DNA from: Nitrospira lenta
Lineage (GTDB): Bacteria > Nitrospirota > Nitrospiria > Nitrospirales > Nitrospiraceae
DNA: 64,000 bases
NCBI RefSeq assembly: GCF_900403705.1
Contig: NZ_OUNR01000001.1
Span: 806,001-870,000 of the forward strand
Reading direction: 5' to 3'
Shown: piece after piece, positions 7,708-14,759 of the stretch
Position numbering within the stretch: position 1 is the stretch's first letter
Layout of the letters: each line of letters begins with the position of its first letter
The notes under the pieces: generated by a model
What the model was told of the DNA's origin: nothing
Seen by the model: only the letters and a program-made list of their open reading frames with translations
Databases searched by the model: none
Program-made: the position numbers and the translations under genes

Positions 7708-9510
7708 ATGACGACCGACACACTCCAATCCAAGCTCGATCACTTGCCCGATAATCCGGGCGTGTACCTCTTTAAAGACTCGTCCGGCGAATTGCTCTAC
7801 GTCGGCAAAGCCGCCTCGCTCGCCGGCCGTGTCCGTTCCTACTTTCAGCGCGGCACCGACCATTCGCCTAAAACGACGTTGCTTGTCGGCCACATTGCCG
7901 ACCTCGAAACTATCGTCACCCGCTCGGAACTTGAAGCCCTCATCCTTGAAAGCAATCTCATCAAGCGCCATCGTCCGCGCTTCAATGTCGTGCTCCGCGA
8001 CGACAAGCAGTATCCCTACCTCCGTCTGCCGATCAAAGACCGTTTCCCGCGCCTCTCTATCGTCCGCCGGGTTCAGAAAGACGGCGCGCTCTACTACGGC
8101 CCCTATACGCCGGCCGGCGCGCTCCGCGAGACCCTGAAGGTCATTAAGAAATCCTTTCCACTCGCCACCTGCACCATCGAGATCGACGGCACCGCCGAGC
8201 GGGCCTGCCTGGAATTTGAAATCAAGCGCTGCATGGCACCCTGCACGGGCAACCAATCGCAGGAGGACTACCTCAAGATCGTCGGCCAGGTCCGCCAGTT
8301 TCTGGAAGGCCGCGACCATGAACTGCTGGACGATCTTCGCGCACAGATGGAAGCGGCGGCGGAGCGGGAGGAGTTTGAAGAAGCGGCCCGACTGCGCGAC
8401 CGGCTCTTCAAGATCGAACGCACGCTGGAGAAGCAGCGCATCACGCAAACGACGGCGACCGACCAGGATGTGATCGGCTTGGCGCGACAAGGCACGGCTG
8501 TGGACCTGCAGTTGCTGTTCGTCCGCGGCGGGCTGCTCATTGGGCGGAAGGATTTCTTCTGGCCGCAATCGGCCGATGTCAGCGATGAAGATCTGGTCCG
8601 ATCCGCCATCGAGCAGTTTTACAACAAAGACGGCCAGCCGCCCAAAGAGCTGCTGGTGCCCACCGTGCTTGCCGACGCAGCGCTCATCGAACAATGGTTG
8701 AGCGACAAACGGGGATCAAGCGTGAAGGTGCTCGCCCCGGAACGCGGAGCGAAGCACCAATTGGTCCTGCTGGCCGAAGAAAATGCGGCGGCCTCGGCGG
8801 CCAACCACCTGCGCGACGAAGCCCTTGACCGGCAGGCCGTCGAAGATCTGAAACGGCTGCTGCATCTGGAGAAAGCGCCCCGGCGCATCGAGGGATTCGA
8901 CATCTCCAATACGATGGGCAATCAGTCGGTCGCGTCGATGGTCGTGTGGGAAGACGGCCAGATGAAAAAGGCGGATTATCGCCGCTTCAAAATTCAGACG
9001 GTCATCGGCGCCAATGATTTTTCGAGTATGCAGGAAGTGGTGGCCCGGCGATATGGCGACTCGGAACATCTCGCCCGACCGGACCTGATCCTGATTGACG
9101 GCGGCTTAGGGCAATTAGCCGCCGCCATGGAAGGGCTGAGGCAGGTCGGGCACCGCGATCAAGCCATCATGGGTCTGGCCAAAGCGCGCGGCGAAAAAGA
9201 CGAGCGCATTTTTCTTCCCGGCCGCAAGAATCCTATTCTGCTCAGACCGAACGCCCCCGCCACTCACCTCGTCCAACGCATCCGCGACGAAGCCCACCGG
9301 TTCGCCATCACCTATCACCGCAAGCTTCGCGGTAAAGCCTTCACCGCCTCTAAGCTGGATCAAATCATCGGCATCGGCGAAATCACACGCACCAAGCTAC
9401 TCAAGGAATTTGGAAGCGTCGACGCTCTGATCAACGCGAGTGATACGGCGCTTGCAGAAGCCGGCCTGGACTCCAAGACCATCGTCGCGCTCCGCAACAC
9501 CCTCCCGTAA
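7708..9510 (+). CDS. uvrC: Excinuclease ABC subunit C
   Basis: Dual-incision nuclease of nucleotide excision repair. The 600-residue product has the whole family architecture: the N-terminal GIY-YIG nuclease (NPGVYLFKDSSGELLYVGKA, residues about 15-95, 3' incision), a Cys-rich stretch with CLEFEIKRCMAPC, the UVR motif (about 205-240, binds UvrB), the RNase H-like 5'-nuclease domain (GFDISNTMG ... LILIDGGLGQL) and a C-terminal tandem helix-hairpin-helix (about 545-600). Length is normal. It lies downstream of dapF and converges with the porin gene 16 bases away. uvrA is elsewhere in this window (minus strand, 41.4 kb). Confidence 0.97.
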   Translation: MTTDTLQSKLDHLPDNPGVYLFKDSSGELLYVGKAASLAGRVRSYFQRGTDHSPKTTLLVGHIADLETIVTRSELEALILESNLIKRHRPRFNVVLRDDKQYPYLRLPIKDRFPRLSIVRRVQKDGALYYGPYTPAGALRETLKVIKKSFPLATCTIEIDGTAERACLEFEIKRCMAPCTGNQSQEDYLKIVGQVRQFLEGRDHELLDDLRAQMEAAAEREEFEEAARLRDRLFKIERTLEKQRITQTTATDQDVIGLARQGTAVDLQLLFVRGGLLIGRKDFFWPQSADVSDEDLVRSAIEQFYNKDGQPPKELLVPTVLADAALIEQWLSDKRGSSVKVLAPERGAKHQLVLLAEENAAASAANHLRDEALDRQAVEDLKRLLHLEKAPRRIEGFDISNTMGNQSVASMVVWEDGQMKKADYRRFKIQTVIGANDFSSMQEVVARRYGDSEHLARPDLILIDGGLGQLAAAMEGLRQVGHRDQAIMGLAKARGEKDERIFLPGRKNPILLRPNAPATHLVQRIRDEAHRFAITYHRKLRGKAFTASKLDQIIGIGEITRTKLLKEFGSVDALINASDTALAEAGLDSKTIVALRNTLP

Positions 9511-9526
9511 GAGGGTGCCCGCCTGG

Positions 9527-10975
9527 TCAGAAAAGAAATTTGAAGCTGAATGTTCCGAGATGCACAAAGGCGTGATAGGTGCCATTGACCGTCGGATTGA
9601 TATTCCCCGTCACCGTACGCGGTTCGTAAAACCATTCCTGGTAGGCCACATCAAAGCCGATGGCCTTAGGCCAGAGAGCGGATTCCCCTCCGCAGGGAAG
9701 CATTCCCAAAAACCTCCCTCCCTGCTTGCACAGGAAACCGGCGCCCAGTGAGAGCGTATGGGACGATAACGAGATGGACACCGGATTGAAGGTCAGATCC
9801 GGAACGGGATTTTCGGTTCTTGTATAGCCGCCCCGCGCCGCCACATCCCAGTGCGGCAACCAAGACGGATTGAGCCATTTGTACTCGGTCCCCACCGCAA
9901 CCACCTGAACGGTCTTCCATTGTTGCGGTTGCGGAACCGTCGATCCATTGGATAAATAGACATTCAAATCTTTGTTGGATTTCCAGCCGACAAAATCCAC
10001 ATCCAACTCCAGCTTCCATTCTTGCTCACTGGTACGAATCGGCCAGACCGCTACGGCAGCCGTGTAAATCGGTGGCAACGCCAGACTCGTCGAGGCATCT
10101 GCCACCTTAGCCCCGTTGACCAACAACGTGCCGCGTAACGGCAAGACCGCTTGGCTACGATAGACCAAGCCGATTGACGCCAATGGTTTTCCATCACTGT
10201 TTCGGATCGGAGTATAAAGCAGACTGGCATTCACCCCTACAGCGGGCCCCTTCCCGTTTAATTCAACGGACGCTCCGGCCGGAATCCCAAAGAGACCGGC
10301 CCCCACTTGTTTTTGTTCAACATGCCCCTGCCCGAGCAAACTGGAGAAGGTGTAGATATCGGCACCCAGTCCTAGCGACAGGTCCTCATTGACCTTGTAC
10401 GCAAGAGTTGGCTTGATATCGACGAGCGGCAGCGCCGCTGATGTCCCAGCAGTATTGAAAGGACTATCGACAGGATACCGGGTGCTCAATCCGAATGGAG
10501 AAGTCAGGCCAATGCCTATGGTCATCGCAGAAAGGCTAGAGAATCCGAGCGATCCAAGATTGGCACTGAGATAGGTGTGACTGGGGGGAGGAAACACAAG
10601 ACTTCCCCCAAAGTCACCGCGGGTATCGATCCCCGTCGGGCCCTTCGCTTTGATCGATCCCCCCAGAAGCGCCGTCCCAAAGACAGCTTGAACCCCCTCG
10701 ACCTGTGTAAGCCCCGCAGGATTGTACTGAATAGCCGATGCATCATCAGCCTGAGCGGCAAACGCATTGCCCTGCCCTACGGCATTGGCTCCTTGTGGCT
10801 GGAATCGAAGGGCTTGGGCGAAGACTTCTACCGGATTGAGGAGAAGACTCGTCAGCAATACAAAGAGAAGCAAGTTCAACACGCCAAACTCTATCCTACT
10901 GACAGTAATAGAACTTATCGCCGGCGCTTCATAGCCACTCTGGATCGCGTGACTGTGTATAAGTCGGTGCTCCAC
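9527..10975 (-). CDS. FadL/OmpP1-type outer-membrane transport protein
   Basis: A 482-residue outer-membrane beta-barrel of the FadL family, which lets hydrophobic compounds (long-chain fatty acids, aromatics) cross the outer membrane. A hydrophobic export segment (LNLLLFVLLTSLLLNP, about residues 33-48) is followed by the characteristic mature start ALRFQPQGANAVGQGNAFAAQADDASAIQYNPAGL, including the NPAG motif. The C-terminus ends in a barrel strand with terminal Phe (FSFKFLF). The 25-residue extension before the hydrophobic stretch is longer than usual, but no internal ATG/GTG gives a better start. It is divergent from luxR, so its substrate could include acyl-homoserine lactones (inference). 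Confidence 0.85.
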   Translation of the reverse strand: MEHRLIHSHAIQSGYEAPAISSITVSRIEFGVLNLLLFVLLTSLLLNPVEVFAQALRFQPQGANAVGQGNAFAAQADDASAIQYNPAGLTQVEGVQAVFGTALLGGSIKAKGPTGIDTRGDFGGSLVFPPPSHTYLSANLGSLGFSSLSAMTIGIGLTSPFGLSTRYPVDSPFNTAGTSAALPLVDIKPTLAYKVNEDLSLGLGADIYTFSSLLGQGHVEQKQVGAGLFGIPAGASVELNGKGPAVGVNASLLYTPIRNSDGKPLASIGLVYRSQAVLPLRGTLLVNGAKVADASTSLALPPIYTAAVAVWPIRTSEQEWKLELDVDFVGWKSNKDLNVYLSNGSTVPQPQQWKTVQVVAVGTEYKWLNPSWLPHWDVAARGGYTRTENPVPDLTFNPVSISLSSHTLSLGAGFLCKQGGRFLGMLPCGGESALWPKAIGFDVAYQEWFYEPRTVTGNINPTVNGTYHAFVHLGTFSFKFLF

Positions 10976-11076
10976 GGGATCATAGCGAGAGCGATCTAGA
11001 GATGCCAGTTGAAAAGATCACCGTGCAACTCCAGCTTGCTCGACATGGCAGACTCGCTCGTAAGAAGCCGTCCCTG

Positions 11077-11105
11077 TTGATTTTCCGATCCCAGATGTCT
11101 AGAAT
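11077..11105 (+). promoter_or_regulatory. Predicted sigma-70 promoter of luxR
   Basis: TTGATT (11077-11082), a 17-base spacer, then TAGAAT (11100-11105): 5/6 and 5/6 matches to the -35 and -10 consensus with ideal spacing. Transcription would begin near 11112, downstream of an in-frame ATG at 11002 and upstream of the ATG at 11158. That argues for 11158 as the true luxR start. Confidence 0.6.
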
Positions 11106-11157
11106 TCCCTCACTATTTAACTATTTTAGAGTCATTACCGATGCGTGCCAGGAACCG

Positions 11158-12099
11158 ATGATGCGTTCGATTCAGAAACAGCATCAGGAAATCTCACCAG
11201 AATCTTTATGTGGGGAGTTTCCTTTTATCCGATATGGGGCATGCGAGAACAGCGCTTCCTCAGAAAATGAGTTGACCGCCTTCCCCCAAGTCAGAGCCAC
11301 GGGTCAGCATCAGTCTGTAAACTCGCCCCGTCGATTTCCGTCGGAAGTATTTCAAGATCTTAGCCGAAAAGAAATCCAACGCGTCCTTGAGATTCTGCAT
11401 TACTCTGTCGCTGCAACCACGGGCGACGATGTTCTCCATGTCCTTCAGCTTCTTAAGGAGACTGTCGCCTGTCCCAATGTCATTGGAGGAGTGGTCGAAC
11501 TGACATCAGCGGGAATTTTTAAAGAATTTAATAGCGTGATCAATGTCAGTTACTCCAGCAACTGGCTCTATACCTACGGCAAGAACGGATATGCTGAGGT
11601 CGATCCGGTCCTTCAATCAGCAGTTTCTTCATTCCAGACACAGGTCTGGGAACAGACCTACGAGGGGGCTCGCTCGCCAAAACAATTAGAGTTTATAGAA
11701 GAAGCGCGCTCCTTTGGCCTCACTCATGGAATTACTACCGGAATGGTAGAGCGGACCAAAAACTTCGCAACCTTCTTCTCATTTGCGGGAGGAGATCGAA
11801 AATCTACCACCCGCTACAAAGATCTCCTCCAATATCTTCTTCCATATCTTCACCACGTCTTGATTGCCAACACATCTACCCCTTTGTCGAATCGTGTGAA
11901 AGGGCTTTCTCCTCGCGAAGCTGCGGTATTAGTGTGGATGAAACAAGGCAAAACCAACTGGGAAATCTCGAAAATTTTAGGCGTCAGCGAACGCACCATC
12001 CGCTTTCATGTGGAAGGCATCTTCTCTAAACTTGACGTAAGTTCACGAACTCAAGCCGTGGCCTACGCCATGGAACATGGGTTAGTCAAAGAAGAGTAA
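11158..12099 (+). CDS. LuxR-type quorum-sensing transcription factor
   Basis: Regulator that binds an acyl-homoserine lactone (AHL) and DNA. Of 313 residues, about 85-245 are the autoinducer-binding domain: NWLYTYGKNGYAEVDPV keeps the W-x3-Y and D-P residues that line the AHL pocket, and VWEQTY keeps the next Trp. Residues about 250-313 are a LuxR helix-turn-helix (LSPREAAVLVWMKQGK ... SERTIRFHVEGIFSKL). The ATG at 11158 has AGGAA five bases upstream and follows the predicted promoter; the frame is open back to 11002. Even so, it carries about 70 N-terminal residues more than a typical 240-residue LuxR. It converges with the luxI-type gene. Base composition is visibly more AT-rich than in flanking genes. 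Confidence 0.9.
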   Translation: MMRSIQKQHQEISPESLCGEFPFIRYGACENSASSENELTAFPQVRATGQHQSVNSPRRFPSEVFQDLSRKEIQRVLEILHYSVAATTGDDVLHVLQLLKETVACPNVIGGVVELTSAGIFKEFNSVINVSYSSNWLYTYGKNGYAEVDPVLQSAVSSFQTQVWEQTYEGARSPKQLEFIEEARSFGLTHGITTGMVERTKNFATFFSFAGGDRKSTTRYKDLLQYLLPYLHHVLIANTSTPLSNRVKGLSPREAAVLVWMKQGKTNWEISKILGVSERTIRFHVEGIFSKLDVSSRTQAVAYAMEHGLVKEE

Positions 12100-12128
12100 C
12101 CTACCAGCCTTTCTTCTTTCTACAGCCC

Positions 12129-12896
12129 TCAGGCAGCCACAAGTTTTCGATTCGCCTCTAGGCGGATCGGTTGACGTTCCTGCATTCCATCTCTTGAAAC
12201 TCGCACTTTTGGATCCAATGCCAAAAATGAACTTTTCTCAAATGTCGTCTGCCCCATTGCCATATTAATCCAACGGAAAAACTCAGGCTGCTTTTGCGGG
12301 CAAGTTTCTTCGAACCTGTTCCAATCAAGAACGGCCGCAATTGAAAGAGCTTCTGCCGGAGGAAGCGAGACTGCTGGGCTGATGGGATCACACGTAAATC
12401 CCATGCCGCGAAGGACACGCAAGAATCGCTTCTCAACCACCATGTATAGAAATCTAGCCTCGTTTTGAAGACACCACTGATATACACCCTTATACAAAAC
12501 CTGCATGTATCGAATAGATAATCCCTTATCCATTAGACTCGGGTCTAAGGCCAGTCGAGTAATCTCCACCGTATCAGCCTCTTTACGAATTTCGCACCCA
12601 GGAAGCAGACAAGGCCTGAATTCGTGTTCCAGCATAAAGGGATGAGCCGCACTCACCATTCGAAACACCCCGCGCAAGCATTGCTCTTCATCGAACAGCC
12701 CAACTGTTGAAGAGTACGGGTCGTATGAATCCACTTCCAATCTGTCACTGCTTTCAGGAACCCACTTCAACCGCTCAGCAAACACGCGATGGCGTAGCCG
12801 GTAGGATTCTCGGAGTTCCTCATCACTGGTAAGGGTCTTAACAAGTAATCCGCCATCGGAAAATTCTATCGCGCGAACCTCTTCCAGTACTTGCAT
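12129..12896 (-). CDS. LuxI-type acyl-homoserine-lactone synthase
   Basis: Makes an AHL signal from S-adenosylmethionine and an acyl carrier. The 255-residue product has the LuxI invariants: RLRHRVFAERLKWV (Arg, Phe, Trp), EVDSYD (two Asp), the Arg in LRGVFRMV, and EITRLALD (Glu and Arg). It is about 50 residues longer than most LuxI proteins, with a C-terminal basic tail. The related PEP-CTERM/exosortase acyltransferase group is the alternative, but the adjacent luxR and lux box favour AHL synthesis. GAGGAGG lies four bases before the ATG, confirming the start. The acyl chain cannot be predicted. Confidence 0.87.
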   Translation of the reverse strand: MQVLEEVRAIEFSDGGLLVKTLTSDEELRESYRLRHRVFAERLKWVPESSDRLEVDSYDPYSSTVGLFDEEQCLRGVFRMVSAAHPFMLEHEFRPCLLPGCEIRKEADTVEITRLALDPSLMDKGLSIRYMQVLYKGVYQWCLQNEARFLYMVVEKRFLRVLRGMGFTCDPISPAVSLPPAEALSIAAVLDWNRFEETCPQKQPEFFRWINMAMGQTTFEKSSFLALDPKVRVSRDGMQERQPIRLEANRKLVAA

Positions 12897-12958
12897 AAAT
12901 CCTCCTCGAATAGAGTGTGGGGAAATTCAATGCAAGCATTTGCGCTCTTCTCCTGATG

Positions 12959-12990
12959 TCCGTCACCTGGCGGATCCGCCAGGTGACGGA
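12959..12990. promoter_or_regulatory. Perfect 32-bp palindrome containing a lux box (12965-12984)
   Basis: TCCGTC + ACCTGGCGGATCCGCCAGGT + GACGGA is a perfect palindrome of 32 bases. The inner 20 bases match the Vibrio fischeri lux box layout ACCTG-N3-GATC-N3-CAGGT as I recall it. It lies 68 bases before luxI (minus strand) and 112 before the histidine-kinase gene (plus strand). On the plus side TATTAC (13007-13012) starts 22 bases past the box, close to the class II activator arrangement. On the minus side no clean -10 is seen at that distance. No T-run follows either arm, so it is not a terminator. Confidence 0.85.
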
Positions 12991-13096
12991 AGGGCTTGTC
13001 CTCACGTATTACTCTCCACCTAGGTGCGAAATTGTAACGAAGAAAACGCTGACTCCGTGTATGCGCGAAAATTAGGAAGAGAGGAGGACTGACACT

Positions 13097-13915
13097 GTGA
13101 GTGAAAACACACGACTCCATCTCATTGATGGGTTTCGGCAATCCCCACCCCTAGGGCATCGCCATTCATTTGGACAGGGGGAGGGCTCTCGGCCCAAAAA
13201 CGAGAGCGATCGCTTCTCCAAACCCACTGCACCGGCCGGAGGCCAGCTGACGGTCGCGCTCAAAACCACAGAAAAGCGCTTGAGTAGTTTGCTGGAAGAT
13301 CGAGCGCGCATCAGCCGGGACCTCCACGACTCCGTCCTGCAATCGCTGTATGCCATCGGCCTCAGCTTGGAGACCTCTCACCGCACCGACGCCTCGCCAC
13401 GGCCCAGCGGCGATCGCCCATACCGTCATGCCGTGGATCAGCTCAATCGCTTGATTCACGAAGTCCGAGGCCTCATCAAAGGGCTTGCCGACGGATCGGT
13501 CCAGGACATGAACTTGTCCGAGGAGCTCAAGCAATTGGCCAGCAGTTACGAGCAGCTGAGTCCCGTTAGGATTACGCTCAGCCTGCAGCCGTCGGCGCTG
13601 GACATTCTCACCCGTGAGGAAGAGCAAGAGATCCTGAACATTGTGCGAGAGGCCTTGAGTAATTGCATCCGCCATGCGCAGGCGGCTCATGCCGAAGTAG
13701 CGATCAAGACGCACGGCAATCGAGTCCGTATCTGCATCTGCGATGACGGCAAGGGATTTATCGAAACTGGGGGGCACCCCAAAGGGTACGGCTTGATGAA
13801 TATGGAAGCACGGGCCAAGAAACTCGGCGGCAGCCTGCTGCTTCGCTCGAAGCCCGGCCATGGCACTCGCTTGACCGCGGAATTTTTACTAGAGCCGATA
13901 TTGGCGCCCGTATGA
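13097..13915 (+). CDS. Soluble sensor histidine kinase, NarL-type (HisKA_3)
   Basis: A 272-residue cytoplasmic kinase with no transmembrane or recognisable sensor domain. The DHp helix with the phospho-accepting His is ARISRDLHDSVLQSLYAIGL (about residues 73-92). The ATPase part has the N box EALSNCIRHA, DDGKGF and GYGLMNMEARA. It begins with GTG, preceded by GAGGAGG about nine bases upstream. The first 60 residues are polar and unordered-looking. It overlaps the response-regulator gene by ATGA, so the two are a translationally coupled pair. The lux box and TATTAC element upstream suggest quorum-sensing control of the operon. What it senses is unknown. Confidence 0.87.
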   Translation: MSENTRLHLIDGFRQSPPLGHRHSFGQGEGSRPKNESDRFSKPTAPAGGQLTVALKTTEKRLSSLLEDRARISRDLHDSVLQSLYAIGLSLETSHRTDASPRPSGDRPYRHAVDQLNRLIHEVRGLIKGLADGSVQDMNLSEELKQLASSYEQLSPVRITLSLQPSALDILTREEEQEILNIVREALSNCIRHAQAAHAEVAIKTHGNRVRICICDDGKGFIETGGHPKGYGLMNMEARAKKLGGSLLLRSKPGHGTRLTAEFLLEPILAPV

Positions 13916-14586
13916 AACCCGCACGCACGACACTCCTTATCGTCGATGACCACGAAGTCGTACGACAGGGGCTCCGAACACTCCTTGACCTTGAGCCGGA
14001 TCTCCGCGTCATCGGGGAAGCGGCCTCGGCCGAGGATGCCGTCACGCAGACGAAATCCCTCCGGCCGCATGTCGTGCTGCTTGACGTCAAACTCCACGGC
14101 GGATCCGGAATCGCCGCCTGCCGCCAGATCCTCGCGACGATGCCGGCCACCCGCATCCTGATGTTGACCAGCTTTTCGGACGACGCCATCGTGGTCGACG
14201 CCGTTCAAGGCGGAGCCCACGGCTACGCGCTCAAGGATGTCCGCACGCAGGACCTGATTCATGCGATTCGCACCGTCGCCAGCGGCCACGGCTATCTAGA
14301 CCCGCGCGTCGCCCAGCAGACCCTGCATTGGATCCGCGATCGATCCCACGCAGCGCCCGGTCACGCTACGGATCGTCTCACGAACCTCTCCCCGCAAGAG
14401 CGCGCCATTCTGCCCTTGCTCGCCGAAGGCAAGACCAACAAAGAAATTGCCATCGACCTCCACTTGAGCGACAAGACGGTCAAGAACTACCTTGCCAATA
14501 TCTTCGACAAACTCCAAGTACGCCGGCGCACCGAAGCCGTGAGCTGGTATATCCGAACAACTCGGGCCTCCTCGCAACACTCCTGA
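13912..14586 (+). CDS. NarL/FixJ-family response regulator
   Basis: A 224-residue transcription factor: receiver domain at about 1-120 (LIVDDHEVVRQG with the acidic pair, VVLLDVKLHG with the phospho-accepting Asp, LKD with the conserved Lys) and a LuxR-type helix-turn-helix at about 155-215 (LSPQERAILPLLAEGKTNKEIA ... DKTVKNYLANIF). It should be phosphorylated by the kinase encoded immediately upstream, with which it overlaps by four bases. It is a close paralogue of the regulator at 18220, sharing most of the receiver and the HTH. DNA targets are unknown. Confidence 0.93.
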   Translation: MKPARTTLLIVDDHEVVRQGLRTLLDLEPDLRVIGEAASAEDAVTQTKSLRPHVVLLDVKLHGGSGIAACRQILATMPATRILMLTSFSDDAIVVDAVQGGAHGYALKDVRTQDLIHAIRTVASGHGYLDPRVAQQTLHWIRDRSHAAPGHATDRLTNLSPQERAILPLLAEGKTNKEIAIDLHLSDKTVKNYLANIFDKLQVRRRTEAVSWYIRTTRASSQHS

Positions 14587-14759
14587 CTCTAGACTCTACG
14601 TATTCCATATTGTTCAATCCCGCACCCTCTAGAAATTCAGGGGCTTCAGGCCCTATGCTAGTCAGTCCGCCAGAACACCCGCAGTGAGGTGAGTAGGATC
14701 ACTCCGGGGTAGACCGATGCCCCACAGCTGACCAGCGAACCGAGGCACGAAGCGCCATC

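Noticed and set aside
6655-8694. A 679-codon open frame on the minus strand
   Set aside because: It lies antisense to dapF and uvrC, both well supported; it has no recognisable domain and is a shadow of GC-rich codons.
12959-12990. The palindrome as a transcription terminator
   Set aside because: No T-run follows either side, and it lies between two divergent gene starts, where a terminator has no use; the lux-box match explains it better.
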